Positions 39,401-53,916 of a stretch of 64,000 nt of DNA are shown piece by piece (positions within the stretch are counted from its first letter, which is position 1; every line of letters starts with the position of its first letter). The notes beneath the pieces were generated by a model. That model did not search any database. It was not told the DNA's origin and saw nothing but the letters and a program-made list of their open reading frames with translations. The translations under genes were made by a program, and so were the position numbers. This DNA comes from a cyanobacterium endosymbiont of Rhopalodia gibberula (GTDB lineage: Bacteria; Cyanobacteriota; Cyanobacteriia; Cyanobacteriales; Microcystaceae): positions 1,798,001-1,862,000 of the forward strand of contig NZ_AP018341.1 in assembly GCF_003574135.1 (NCBI RefSeq), written 5' to 3'.

Positions 39401-40876
39401 CTACTGATTTAAGACCCAGTTAACTAGAGTTTGCACTGGAACCCCAGTCGCCCCAGAATTATTGACTCCATTTTCTTTATCTAGCCAAACAGGTCCTGCT
39501 ATATCAAGATGTGCCCAAGGGGTTTCCTTAATAAACTGTTTGAGAAACAAGGCTGCAGTGATTGCTCCACCAGCACGAGGTCCTGTATTTTTAATGTCTG
39601 CAATGGGAGATTTCAATCCCTCAAAATACTTCTCTTCTAGGGGCATTTCCCAGACTTTTTCCCCTGCCATGGCTCCAGCTTTCTTAATTTGAGCAGCTAA
39701 GGTTTCATCAGTGCTCCATAGCCCAGAAATATTGTCCCCCAATGCTACAACACAAGCCCCTGTCAAGGTTGCTAAATCAACAATCGCATCCACACCTAAT
39801 TTTTCAGCAAATACCAAAGCATCTGCCAGAGTTAATCGTCCTTCTGCATCAGTATTATTCACTTCAATGGTTTTCCCATTAGAAGCAGTTAGGATATCTC
39901 CAGGGTGCATAGCGCGACCACTAATCATATTTTCAGTTACTGCACAGATAAAATGAACTTCCACATCAGGTTTTAATTGACCGATCACTTTGGCCGCTCC
40001 TAGAGTGGCTGCCCCGCCTCCCATGTCCATTTTCATGGTTTCAATACCACTTCCTGATCCTTTGAGGTTAAGTCCTCCAGAATCGAAGGTTAAGCTTTTA
40101 CCGACAATAGCCAATTTTTTCTGAGGAGTCTCAGACGGTTTATAGGTTAAGTGAATGAATTTCGGAGGAAAATCAGAGGCTTGGGCAACTCCTAAAAAAG
40201 CGCCCATCCCTAAATTCTCACACTCTTCGCGCTCTAAAATTTCAATATCAAGTCCGTGGTCCTTGGCAATAGTTTGGGCAATTTCAGCAAAAGTAACAGG
40301 GGTGACACTGTTAGCGGGGGCAGCTACTAATTCCCGTGCTAGGATAACCCCGGAACAAATGGTCTGTGCTTGATTGATGGCTTCTTGGTGTTTTCCACAG
40401 CCTAAAATCTCTACTTTTTCGATTTTAAGTACATTTTTATCTGGTTCAGACTTAAAACGGTTATCTTGATGCAGGGGTAATATGACTCCTTGTGTAATCG
40501 CATTAACTGTACTCGCTGCATCGTCATTAACCACCGGGAGGTTAATACCTAGAGTTTTGACCTTAGCTTGTTCAGCAAGACGGGCAATGGTTGCAGCCCC
40601 CAATCTAACGGTATCTAAAGTCAAATCTTTTGTTTTTCCCAATCCTACTAAGATTATCTTTCGAACAGAACTACCACTACCAACACGAGTCACTGCATTA
40701 TTACTAGATTTTCCTTCGAATTCTGTTTCTGTAATTAATTCTCGTAAAGTTCCGGTTAATTTCTCATCTAATTCCTGTAAGGTCTCTGTTAATTCCATAA
40801 CATCTTCAAAAAGACCCAACGCTAAGGCATCTCCAGTCCAATTCAATAGTGGTGTTTCTATCCCACGAATATCCAT
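39401..40876 (-). CDS. pepA: Leucyl aminopeptidase
   Basis: Manganese/zinc M17 cytosolic aminopeptidase that removes N-terminal residues from peptides during protein turnover. The 491 residues fit the family. The signature [19 protein letters not shown] (about 342-360) carries metal ligands and the catalytic Arg, and [20 protein letters not shown] (about 258-277) carries the other ligands and catalytic Lys. [14 protein letters not shown] follows. The ATG at 40876 has AGGAG only four bases upstream. The frame is intact. It stands alone between the pentapeptide relic and a long barren spacer. Confidence 0.95.
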   Translation of the reverse strand: MDIRGIETPLLNWTGDALALGLFEDVMELTETLQELDEKLTGTLRELITETEFEGKSSNNAVTRVGSGSSVRKIILVGLGKTKDLTLDTVRLGAATIARLAEQAKVKTLGINLPVVNDDAASTVNAITQGVILPLHQDNRFKSEPDKNVLKIEKVEILGCGKHQEAINQAQTICSGVILARELVAAPANSVTPVTFAEIAQTIAKDHGLDIEILEREECENLGMGAFLGVAQASDFPPKFIHLTYKPSETPQKKLAIVGKSLTFDSGGLNLKGSGSGIETMKMDMGGGAATLGAAKVIGQLKPDVEVHFICAVTENMISGRAMHPGDILTASNGKTIEVNNTDAEGRLTLADALVFAEKLGVDAIVDLATLTGACVVALGDNISGLWSTDETLAAQIKKAGAMAGEKVWEMPLEEKYFEGLKSPIADIKNTGPRAGGAITAALFLKQFIKETPWAHLDIAGPVWLDKENGVNNSGATGVPVQTLVNWVLNQ

Positions 40877-41505
40877 ACGCTCCTCTCTAAAAATAATTGT
40901 GTAGGTGTATATCGTTGTAACGTCCCGTTTGAAATTCTAACCCAATTTTTTGGGAAAATCCTCTACACAGGTTGAACCGATTGAATATGTCCCATTAGTA
41001 ATTCATTAATAATTGTCATATTTATAGCGGTTAAATACTAACAAATTACAACAAATATGTGAGGACTGAATTTTATTTTAAATGCTCTTAAGTAAAATCA
41101 CTATTAAATTTAAGCTCTAATTTTATTTAGGTTTAATCCCAATTACTAATTTACTCTTTAGTTATCATCATATCTAACTCAATTAGAGTTTACAAAATAC
41201 TTATTAAATAAGTTAAAAGGATCTTATCCTTTTACTATATATCTCTTAAATATATCCAATTTTTTTGAAGCTTTACAGTAATATCAATGATTAAATTAAG
41301 TTCTGAAAACAAAAACCTAGACTATCATCAACTTCATTTTAGTCTTAATTCTCTTAGCAAAATAATATATTTTATAGTAATAATTTAATTTTGAAGGTTA
41401 TTATTTTACCAATTTTTTAAAATAAAAAAACTGTCTAATTTCTATCTTAGAGCTCTATGTTCTTAACTAACTAATACTTCTTTTTTTAGGCTAAAACTTT
41501 TTATT

Positions 41506-41525
41506 TTATTCTATTAATAGAATAA
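41506..41525. repeat. Perfect 20-nt palindrome
   Basis: TTATTCTATT followed at once by its reverse complement, 22 bases before the 52-nt palindrome. Confidence 0.7.
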
Positions 41526-41547
41526 GAGTTAATTTTTGGTTATGATA

Positions 41548-41599
41548 TAAACCCTAATATTTTAAGGATAAATATTTATCCTTAAAATATTAGGGTTTA
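41548..41599. repeat. Perfect 52-nt palindrome without loop
   Basis: All 26 bases of 41548-41573 (beginning TAAACCCTAATATTTTAAGG) are mirrored in 41574-41599 with no mismatch and no spacer. The arms contain C and G, so it is not simple AT drift. No gene, transposase or T-run adjoins it. Confidence 0.85.
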
Positions 41600-43158
41600 G
41601 CAATCAAACACAAGAACCAAATAATATCTATCCGTTGATTTCTTGGTAAGAGTTTCGATAACTATCTGCTGTTTTTATAAACTTCTCTATTTTATTAGTT
41701 TATTACTCTTGATTTTTAGCTATTACCCACTATTATAGTCTTTTTTTAGAAGTTTTGTATTTAAATTAACCTATTAAGATCCAACTCCTACAGCATCCCT
41801 CTTTATGAGTTCTCTAAACTAAATTTAAACAACGTATCTGTGTGTTAGGACTAAATAATAGCTTTTTTCAATTAAGTAGCTAAGAATAATAGTAGTAGGT
41901 AAACCAGTAATTATGTCTTTATCTGTTAATCAATCACTTTATTGAGACCTCTAAAGTTCTGAAATTCTTAAGTTAGCAAATGTTTTTCTATCTTCTGCCA
42001 ACAGTTTTCAATGGGAAAACGAGTACTTAGTTCTTATAAAGAAATATCGTTATCTTGTTTTAGAAATTGTTCTACAAAATTTAAGTTTTTATGCCCTAAT
42101 TAAAGATAGTTTTTCTATAACTCATCTGTTTAAACTCCAACTTTCTGATTATTTAACAGTTATTTATGTTTAATTTATTCATTACATCAGAAATTTAGCT
42201 TATTAAAAATGTCAGCTACAACCTCAGTAGGTGATATTCTTCGAATGTTTTCTTAGAGATTGGATCTTAGAAGTGCTAGTTTACGTACATCTGACTTGGA
42301 GTGTATATATTTTTATTTTTATTCAAAAAATAATATTTTTATTAGTTTAGCTGTTGAGCTTTTTTCCTTTATTTGAAATTACGTAACGTCCTTTTAATTG
42401 TAACCTCTCTTATGTTATATTTATGAATGGGTTTATTTTAATCTTTTTTCAACTTATTCATAATTTATTATGAAGTTTTACAGTATCTAATTAAGTTTTC
42501 GATTCAAGAAATTTTGAATATTGGCGGACTTAATTGTGACCTTATCGTAAAGAAAGCATCTATTATCTTATAATCTACATACGATTGATAAGTGTTGTCC
42601 GGACCAATGTAGTACAGTGAGAAAGAGTATTAGGATAACTAGAATTAAGTTTATTAATTTAGTCAAATTTGATTATTTTTTTTGAGATATTTATAAACAT
42701 TTTTCAAAAAAATATAGTTGCAGAAAAAATTAGTTGTTCTTAGAGTTAGACTTCTCTAGGAACAGCTTACTTGACTAAACCTATTAAAGCCAAAAAGATT
42801 GACACTATTCTAGAACTTAATTTTTAAGTATCAGAAGTTATTTCTAAAAAGCTGACGTAAAGATAACTGAAAGTGAATAAAAGTAAGAAAAATTTTTAAA
42901 AAAGTGGCATAAAATAAGCCTCAAAACCAATACCTAAATCAATAGCAACTCTAGCACCAAATACTTAAGTAGCGAACAGAAATTTTATTTACGACTAAAT
43001 AAATTATACTTACCGGTGGCCATCATCGCTCGGACCCAGCTTAAATATTTGTAAAGCCCTGGCATGTCAAATTACCTCATTCTTAAAAAGATTAAAATGG
43101 ATAATTGAACCATACAAGTAAGATGATTAATTGCGCGAGAATTCACTCTTCCTGTTTA

Positions 43159-44184
43159 TTAAAAGAACCAACCATAAGAATGTAAACCATTGCCTAATAA
43201 ATTAACTCCTAAATAGCAAACCCAGACTACAATAAAACCACTAGCCGCTAAAATAGCGGGTTTGCGCCCTTGCCAACCGCGAGTAATGCGAGAATGAAGA
43301 TAAGCAGCAAATACTAACCAAGTAATCAATGCCCAAGTTTCTTTAGGGTCCCAACTCCAATACGATCCCCAAACCTCATTGGCCCAAACTGCCCCCGCAA
43401 TAATACCAATAGTAAGCAACGGAAAACCTAGTCCAATAATACGATAACTAATATTATCTAGGACATCAGCTAGACTTAGCCTTTGGAGGGATAGAAGATG
43501 TAGATCAGTCGCTGAAGCCCGAGAGTCGACGCGATCAAGAATTACTGTTTCTCCACTGCCATTTTGGTCAGCCATTGTCGGGACAGAAACTTTTTCATTG
43601 TTATCGATTTGGGAAAGTTGTAGACGGTTTAGCCTATGACGATAACTTCCCGTCCCGACTGAACTTCCCCGTAATTCTACATCTTGTCCACAGGTGACTA
43701 TTAAAAAGGTAACCGCTAGCACTGAACCGACCATTAAGGTAGCATAACTGAGCATCATAACGCTAACGTGCATCATTAACCAGTTAGACTTAAGGGCTGG
43801 AACTAAAGGAGCTGAAGTCTGCATATCTGCTGGTAAAGACAACGCAGCAAAGGCAGTAATAGCCATCGTTACAGGGGTTGTCACCACCCCAACTAACCCA
43901 CTATGACTCATTTTCTCAGCCATTAGATGAACAATTGTTATGCCCCAAGCAAGGAAAAATAAAGATTCATAGAGGTTGCTTAACGGAAAATAACCTCCTT
44001 CGAGCCAACGGGCTGCTAATAATGCAGCCATTGACAGATTTGCCATTGCTATCCCTGTTGTTCCCAAAGTAGGCAAAACAGAAACTTCTTGAAAAACTGC
44101 CCCTGTCCAATAAACGAGCATGGTGAAGAACAATATTAAAAATGAGGTATTGTCAAGAAAATTTTGTAGGGTAATTAAGTCCAT
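43159..44184 (-). CDS. ccsA: Cytochrome c biogenesis protein CcsA (Ycf5; CcsB in some annotations)
   Basis: Polytopic thylakoid/plasma membrane protein of system II cytochrome c assembly; with Ccs1 it moves haem across the membrane and ligates it to apocytochromes such as cytochrome f and c6. The family signature [18 protein letters not shown] (the WWD-type haem motif) lies near residue 280 of 341, and about eight hydrophobic segments are visible. The frame opens at 44238, but the Met at 44184 ([15 protein letters not shown]) matches the family start. An insertion-like hydrophilic loop (about 180-225, rich in Ser, Arg and Asp) separates membrane segments. Its retention means c-type cytochromes are still made. 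Confidence 0.9.
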   Translation of the reverse strand: MDLITLQNFLDNTSFLILFFTMLVYWTGAVFQEVSVLPTLGTTGIAMANLSMAALLAARWLEGGYFPLSNLYESLFFLAWGITIVHLMAEKMSHSGLVGVVTTPVTMAITAFAALSLPADMQTSAPLVPALKSNWLMMHVSVMMLSYATLMVGSVLAVTFLIVTCGQDVELRGSSVGTGSYRHRLNRLQLSQIDNNEKVSVPTMADQNGSGETVILDRVDSRASATDLHLLSLQRLSLADVLDNISYRIIGLGFPLLTIGIIAGAVWANEVWGSYWSWDPKETWALITWLVFAAYLHSRITRGWQGRKPAILAASGFIVVWVCYLGVNLLGNGLHSYGWFF

Positions 44185-44238
44185 ATCTTTAAGATCTGCT
44201 TCATAGGAGTGCCCAATGGTGAAAATCAAGAAATCCAC

Positions 44239-48386
<4,148 letters not shown>

Positions 48387-48439
48387 TCCCAATCTCTTGT
48401 ACAATTAGTCTTGACATTTCTAGGCTCTCAAAGCATTTC

Positions 48440-48997
48440 ATGATTTCTAGTAATGATTTTCGGACAGGTACTACTATTGAATTGGACGGAGTGGTGTGGC
48501 GTGTTATAGAATTTCTACACGTTAAACCCGGTAAGGGCTCGGCGTTTGTGCGAACTAAATTAAAAAACGCACAAACTGGAAGCGTTGTGGAACGTACTTT
48601 TCGTGCTGGGGAAACTGTCCCCTCAGCCAACTTGGAAAAACGCACCATGCAACATACCTATAAAGAAGGTGAACAATACGTCTTTATGGATATGCAAACT
48701 TTTGAGGAAGCGCGCTTAACTCCAGAACAGATGGGAACAGCCGTCAATTACATAAAAGAAGAGATGGAGGCCGATGTACTTTTCTGGAACGATCAGGTGC
48801 TGGAAGTTCAACTTCCAACATCAGTGATGTTAGAAGTTATTGACACCGATCCAGGGGTTAAAGGAGATACTGCAACTGGTGGGACAAAACCAGCTATCCT
48901 TGAAACAGGAGCGCAAGTTATGGTTCCTCTGTTTATTTCGATTGGGGAAAAAATTAAAGTAGATACCCGCGACGGATCCTATTTAGGACGAACATAA
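48440..48997 (+). CDS. efp: Elongation factor P
   Basis: Rescues ribosomes stalled on polyproline. The 185 residues comprise three beta-barrel domains. The N-terminal loop [14 protein letters not shown] carries the Lys (about residue 32) that is modified in many bacteria. The C-terminus has [20 protein letters not shown] and [16 protein letters not shown], typical of the OB domains. It is placed directly before accB, the usual efp-accB order of cyanobacteria and many other bacteria, so ancestral gene order is kept here despite surrounding decay. Confidence 0.97.
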   Translation: MISSNDFRTGTTIELDGVVWRVIEFLHVKPGKGSAFVRTKLKNAQTGSVVERTFRAGETVPSANLEKRTMQHTYKEGEQYVFMDMQTFEEARLTPEQMGTAVNYIKEEMEADVLFWNDQVLEVQLPTSVMLEVIDTDPGVKGDTATGGTKPAILETGAQVMVPLFISIGEKIKVDTRDGSYLGRT

Positions 48998-49081
48998 CCT
49001 TGAAATATTTGAATTTACCCTGTGTCGGTTGTCATAATTTGGATAACCGCCCTTCTATTAATTTTACGGGATGGATGATTT

Positions 49082-49573
49082 GTGTCGATCAACTTCAATG
49101 AACTTAGAGAACTGTTAGGAGCGATCGCTCAAACAGATATTGCAGAAGTTACCCTAAAAACTGAAACGTTTGAACTGACAGTACGCCGAGGAAACAGCAA
49201 CATTCCGGTTGCGTCAACTGTGTTATCTTCTACGGCTACGGTTCACCCTTCTCTCGCGACGGCGGAAACTTCTATTATGTCCTCCTCACCTGAATCTCTT
49301 AAACCTTCTGTATCTTCTCCTATCGACAAGAAGTGGGTAGAGATTACTTCTCCTATGGTAGGGACATTTTACCGAGCTCCTGCCCCTAACGAGTCTCCTT
49401 TTGTCGAAGTAGGTGATTGCATTAGTAACGGCCAAACGGTTTGTATTGTTGAAGCGATGAAGTTGATGAATGATATTGATGCAGAAGTAGCCGGAGAGGT
49501 CATGGAAATTGTGATCGCTAATGGGGAACCGGTAGAATATGGACAAACTTTAATGTGGATTAATCCTAGCTAG
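49082..49573 (+). CDS. accB: Biotin carboxyl carrier protein of acetyl-CoA carboxylase
   Basis: Carries carboxylated biotin between biotin carboxylase (AccC) and carboxyltransferase in the first step of fatty-acid synthesis. Of 163 residues, the first 36 form the AccC-contact helix region. A Ser/Thr/Pro-rich linker follows (about 40-82), then the biotinyl domain with VEAMKLMNDI, where Lys127 is the biotin site, preceded by ITSPMVGTFYRAPAP. The start is a GTG at 49082. A HIP1 octamer lies at 49121-49128 in the gene. It is the last gene before 3 kb of transposon debris. Confidence 0.96.
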   Translation: MSINFNELRELLGAIAQTDIAEVTLKTETFELTVRRGNSNIPVASTVLSSTATVHPSLATAETSIMSSSPESLKPSVSSPIDKKWVEITSPMVGTFYRAPAPNESPFVEVGDCISNGQTVCIVEAMKLMNDIDAEVAGEVMEIVIANGEPVEYGQTLMWINPS

Positions 49574-50411
49574 TTTTTAAAACTTTTAGAAAACTGACTA
49601 TTAGGACGATGATGACATAACCTAGTATTTACTGATCTGGAGAAATAGCAGTTGTAATGACTTGTCCTGAGCTTAATAATTTCTATTTTTTAGAAGATTG
49701 TAATCATCTATTTTTGAATATTTCATTTACTGTAATAGTATTGACAATACTAAAATCTTTGAAGTAAATATTATTTATTACTTTAGTGTTATTAACGATA
49801 AATTAATTCTTGGTAAATTTTATTCAATCACCATTCATGTACAACTTAGCACAGATGGTGTCAACTATCTTCTTAGTTACTTTTCTATCTATTAAAAGAT
49901 TAAAAGTTATTAAAGTTAACTTGCAACCACAAAATTTTCTTCAGAACGCGAAATCAGAGTAGAAATATTATGTTTAAATCCAAAAGAATAAAAAGTTATA
50001 GAAATTGTATTTTAAGTAAAATAATCATACAATTTGATTAGAAAAATAACTTTATGATTCATTATTTAATGAGTAAAGAAATATTAACTTTTTCAAGAGA
50101 TGAAAGAAAAAGAACTTTAATTGTAAGAGTATAAAATACTTTAAATAGCTCTCAGAAAATAATATAAAAACTTGTAATAGTTAGAAATTATTTAATCTTA
50201 AAAAGAAGAGATAAAAATCAAATTCACTCTCAGAAGAATCCGTAAGATTCTAAAAAAAAGGAATCATAATGAAAATAAAAAAAGTAAATATAAAATTTTT
50301 CCATCAACAAAAAAAATGATAAAGGCAGAAAAACTTTAGATTGAGAGGTAGATTAAGCAAAAAAAATACAGCGAATACGAAAAGATAGATACTTAAAATT
50401 GTTTTTTAGCA
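49574..50411. other. Barren spacer after accB
   Basis: About 840 bp of AT-rich DNA without readable protein. It may include the missing 5' part of the IS630 element whose tail is at 50412. Confidence 0.5.
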
Positions 50412-50627
50412 ATGACTCATGAACCAGCGCATACAAGTAGTTTAGTTAGAGCCAAACTCAAACAATGGAAAGAAAAAAGATTATATCTCTGTTTTCTACA
50501 AACTTATAGTCTAGAACTAAATATAATGGGATAAGGATGGCATAAAATAAAAGTTAATGAAATTGCCAAAATAATATTTGAAGATAAATATGATTTAGCC
50601 AAAGCAGTTAAACAAAGTCCTTATTAA
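50412..50627 (+). mobile_element. IS630-type transposase C-terminal relic
   Basis: One frame reads HTSSLVRAKLKQWKEKRLYL, then FLQTYSLELNIMG, a stop, and GWHKIKVNEIAKIIFEDKYD before a final stop at 50625. IS630-family enzymes end with H-T-S-x-x-V-x-x-x-L-x-x-W-x-x-x-G-L-Y-L-x-F-L-P-x-Y-S-P-E-L-N-x-I-E, where the last Glu is catalytic. Here a TAA stands beside that position, so it is dead. A perfect 24-bp inverted repeat begins four bases after the stop. Confidence 0.82.
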
Positions 50628-50630
50628 AGG

Positions 50631-50680
50631 AGTTATTCTTAACTAAGATACTAAGTTTAGTATCTTAGTTAAGAATAACT
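50631..50680. repeat. Perfect inverted repeat, 24-bp arms, 2-nt loop
   Basis: Bases 50631-50654 (AGTTATTCTTAACTAAGATA and four more) are exactly complementary to 50657-50680 around GT. It lies between the IS630 relic (plus) and the ISL3 relic (minus), which converge on it. It could be a bidirectional terminator or a folded-back transposon end. Confidence 0.85.
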
Positions 50681-50827
50681 TCAAAAATTATTATCAAGCC
50701 CATAAATATAACTATATTTTCTTTTATATAGAAATACAAAATAATTTATTCGTTCAACATTTACTGGTAAGAACAGGATCCTACTATAGGATTAACTGAT
50801 GAGATGTCAAGTCAAGATACTTAGGTG

Positions 50828-51960
50828 TTAAAAATTGATAAAAACTCTAAATTCATTAGTTTTCTTTTTAATTAATTTAAATTTATTATTAATATCTTCA
50901 GAACGGTTTTCAAGTTTTTTTACATAAATAGATAGTAATTTATTTAATTAAATAAATTTTCACAGCTTTTTAGTTCAAATAAATAGGCTTTTAACCAAAA
51001 CAGTTATTTTAATAGTCCTGATATCTAGTATTAATTTTCATCAAAAATATTCCAGATTTATCCTTAAACTTGTGCACTTTCGAAAGAATAAATGACGTTA
51101 TTATATACTTGATTTAATCTAGCTTTTTATTCTTTACTTTAATCTTTTTTGTTTTTATATAAAAAATACTCACTCCCTATATAGAGACTAATATATTGTT
51201 TGATTTTTTACTAGTATTTTTAGTTCTTTAGCTTCTAATTTAGAAGTTTTTTGTTGATTATCTAATTCAGTTTCAGCGAACCTATTATGCATAATCGTTA
51301 ATACAATACTATTGTTTTAGTTTCTAAGAATTTGTTGATTATTAACATGATTTCTAAACAAGACCATGTTAAGGCTTGGCAGATTTTACCATTTTAAATT
51401 CAGTGACGCCTATATATTGAGTATTGATTCAATTTATCAGACTAGACCTATGTACTGTTACTTCAGCTTCAATCTTTGTCAAAAATTGTTAACTATTTAA
51501 ATGTCCGAAATTTTCTCATCTGTAGTTATTGACCTAAATCTTTGAGCATTGTTTCTATTTCTTGTTCACTCACTCCATTCCTTTTAGCTACATTTTTCAT
51601 GTTACTATTTAAAACCTCTTCAATAATTTTTGTTTTAAATCTTTCAGTATATGTTCTTTTCTTTCTAACATAGCTTAACTCTTCTGTAAACTTATTTCCA
51701 CATTGGTTACATCTCATTTGACGACGATTAATTTTGAGATAGACGGCTTTCTCTGCCCAAGGTAAATCTCTAATAGTTAATTCATTATTTTGATGAAGTT
51801 TCCTAGTGGTTGAACCACAATAAATACAAGTTGCTGTGGGGTCTATTTTTTCGATAAATAAAACTATTCCTATCTCATTTGAAATTTGATAATGGGTAAT
51901 GCTGAGTCCTTCCAAATCTAGAATCTCATTCATTAAACTGAGTTGAGCATTTGATGCCAT
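50828..51960 (-). mobile_element. ISL3-type transposase pseudogene, nearly full-length trace
   Basis: The first 144 codons (51526-51960) are open: TATCIYCGSTTRKLHQ and MRCNQCGNKF form the N-terminal zinc finger, and FKTKIIEEVLNSNMKNVAKR is the helix-turn-helix. After the stop at 51526 the gene can be followed in pieces: DEKISDI at about 51500; FAETELDNQQKTSKLEAKEL at about 51270-51210; KFKDKSGIF at about 51060; and the terminal EDINNKFKLIKKKTNEFRVF, ending at 50828, which matches the family's G-I-N-N-K-x-K-x-I-K-R-x-x-x-G-F-R-N-F. DDE residues cannot be placed. An intact-looking N-terminal DNA-binding fragment could still be made. Confidence 0.85.
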
Positions 51961-52620
51961 AGGTATAAACTAAGTAAAAATATCGGGCTTAACACAATTT
52001 AATTTAAACATAAAATTTGCTACAATACCATTTATATGGTAACTATATAATAACAGTGGCTTTTGATAAGCCTATTATTAATAATTAGACTCTGTCTTTA
52101 TACTTTTAATTTTTAAATTACAGATAAAGATTAAGTAAAACTGCATTTTTTAAAAAAGTGAGCTACAATTGTTCCGTAAGGTTTATGCCCTAGGCAATGA
52201 TGTTACTATACTGTGTTTTTGCAGACTTATAAACCAAAAATTATAGCAATCAATTTGATATATCTTACTTTAATGAAAGTCTGTCAAGTGTTTAAAAATA
52301 ACTTGAAAGGCTCTATAGGCAAAGAATTTAATTGATTCCTTGCTATCAGATTAAGTAGAAGTTAATTAAACCAATTGACATAATTTTACTTCGTAAGTAT
52401 TTTTTGATTGCAACAGTTAACGAAAAAATCGAAAATATCTTTCAGACTTAACATTTAAGAAATCGAAGTAGAAGTATTTGGAACTGTTTTGTTAACGATT
52501 TTACTGGACCAGTTACTTATATCGATTGATCCGAAAATCCTTTTCTCAATTTTAAGAACGGAACGTTCTGAAGATTTATCTTGAATTAAGGTAAAAGTTC
52601 TGAGTATGAAAAGATAATTC
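51961..52620. other. Spacer between ISL3 relic and purB
   Basis: 660 bp, AT-rich, with a T6A6 block at 52146-52157. No gene recognised. Terminal inverted repeats of the ISL3 element could not be identified. Confidence 0.5.
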
Positions 52621-53916
52621 CTAAATTCCTAGTCGTTGATAGATTCGATCTAAATTCTGTAAATGATATTGAGGATCAAAACAACTATCAATTTCTTCAG
52701 GAGATAAATATTGAGTCACTTGAACATCTTGTTTAATTAATCCATAAAAGTCGCCATCAATTTTGTTCCAAGCTTGATGAGCACATCTTTGAACAGTTTT
52801 GTAAGCATTTTCCCGACTCATACCTTTTTCTACCAAGGTTAATAACATCCGTTGACTAAAAATAACTCCGCCATAAACATTCATATTGCGTTTCATATTT
52901 TCGGGATAAACTAATAAGTTCTTCACCAAATTGGTAATTTCAAACAACATAAAATGGGTTAAGATGCAGACATCTGGTAACATAATCCGTTCCACCGAAC
53001 TGTGGGAAATGTCCCTTTCATGCCATAAAGCGACGTTTTCTAAAGCAGTAACTGTATATCCTCGAATAATACGGGCAATCCCCGTTAAGCGTTCTGAACG
53101 GATAGGGTTACGCTTGTGGGGCATAGCAGAAGAACCTTTCTGTCCCTCATAAAAAAATTCCTCGACTTCTAAGACATCAGTGCGTTGAAGATTGCGGATT
53201 TCTACTGCAAACCTTTCGATAGAAGCAGCTAACAAGGCCAATTGTTGGATAAATTCAGCATGGCGATCACGCGAGACTACCTGAGTTGAAGCGGTATCAG
53301 GTTGAAGTCCCAATTTCTGACAGGTAAGGACTTCTACACTGGGATCGACGTTAGCATAAGTTCCCACTGCCCCCGAAATTTTTCCTACCGAAACATTATT
53401 GCGTAGGTTTACTAAACGCTCACGGTTCCGCAAGACTTCGGCCAGCCATCCTGCCAATTTAAAGCCAAAAGTAATAGGTTCGGCATGAATATTGTGTGAT
53501 CTTCCCACCATTACCGTATTACGATGCTCTTGTGCTTGGTAACGAAGAACTTGTACTAAATCTTCTAGACGTTCTAGGATCAAATTGAGACTGGCTACCA
53601 TTTGAAGAGCTAAGGCTGTATCAAGAACATCGGAACTGGTTAACCCTAGATGAATGTATCGCCCCGCATCTCCTACATACTCATTAACATTGGTTAAAAA
53701 AGCAATTACATCGTGGCGGACTTCGGTCTCAATTTCGAGAACCCGTTGGAGATTAAAATTAGCCTTGGCTTTTATCTCTTCTACTGCATCTCGGGGAATA
53801 TGACCCAATTCTGCTTGTGCTTCACAGACAGCAATTTCTACTTGTAGCCAAGTTTTCAGTTTATAAGTGTCTGTCCATAGTTCCCCCATTTCGGGAATAG
53901 TGTAACGCTCAATCAC
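52621..53916 (-). CDS. purB: Adenylosuccinate lyase
   Basis: Cleaves adenylosuccinate to AMP and SAICAR to AICAR in purine synthesis. The 431 residues match the bacterial enzyme. The fumarase/lyase superfamily signature GSSAMPHKRNPIRSERL (about 261-277) holds the catalytic serine loop. TSSDVLDTALALQM near residue 93 and GRSHNIHAEPITFGFKLAG near 138, with the catalytic His, are intact. Translation starts at a GTG (53916), giving MIERYTIPEMGELWTD. It stands alone, and spacers of 0.7 to 1 kb flank it. Confidence 0.96.
   Translation of the reverse strand: MIERYTIPEMGELWTDTYKLKTWLQVEIAVCEAQAELGHIPRDAVEEIKAKANFNLQRVLEIETEVRHDVIAFLTNVNEYVGDAGRYIHLGLTSSDVLDTALALQMVASLNLILERLEDLVQVLRYQAQEHRNTVMVGRSHNIHAEPITFGFKLAGWLAEVLRNRERLVNLRNNVSVGKISGAVGTYANVDPSVEVLTCQKLGLQPDTASTQVVSRDRHAEFIQQLALLAASIERFAVEIRNLQRTDVLEVEEFFYEGQKGSSAMPHKRNPIRSERLTGIARIIRGYTVTALENVALWHERDISHSSVERIMLPDVCILTHFMLFEITNLVKNLLVYPENMKRNMNVYGGVIFSQRMLLTLVEKGMSRENAYKTVQRCAHQAWNKIDGDFYGLIKQDVQVTQYLSPEEIDSCFDPQYHLQNLDRIYQRLGI

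Larger units (their letters stand above)
40877..43158. other. 2.3-kb spacer with palindromes and faint gene traces
   Basis: Mostly barren. Two perfect palindromes lie at 41506-41525 and 41548-41599. From an ATG at 42210 a plus-strand frame reads SATTSVGDILRMFS, stop, RLDLRSASLRTSDLECIYFY and more with several stops, suggesting an unrecognised dead gene at about 42210-42640. On the minus strand, MPGLYKYLSWVRAMMATGKY starts at about 43061, and VAIDLGIGFEAYFMP occurs in a shifted frame near 42920. This is also unrecognised debris. Confidence 0.5.

Noticed and set aside
39462-40904. Plus-strand open frames opposite pepA
   Set aside because: Antisense shadows of pepA; composition follows the pepA codons.
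51526-51960. A free-standing zinc-finger regulator
   Set aside because: Downstream fragments continue the ISL3 transposase to its C-terminal motif, so this is the open head of a dead transposase.
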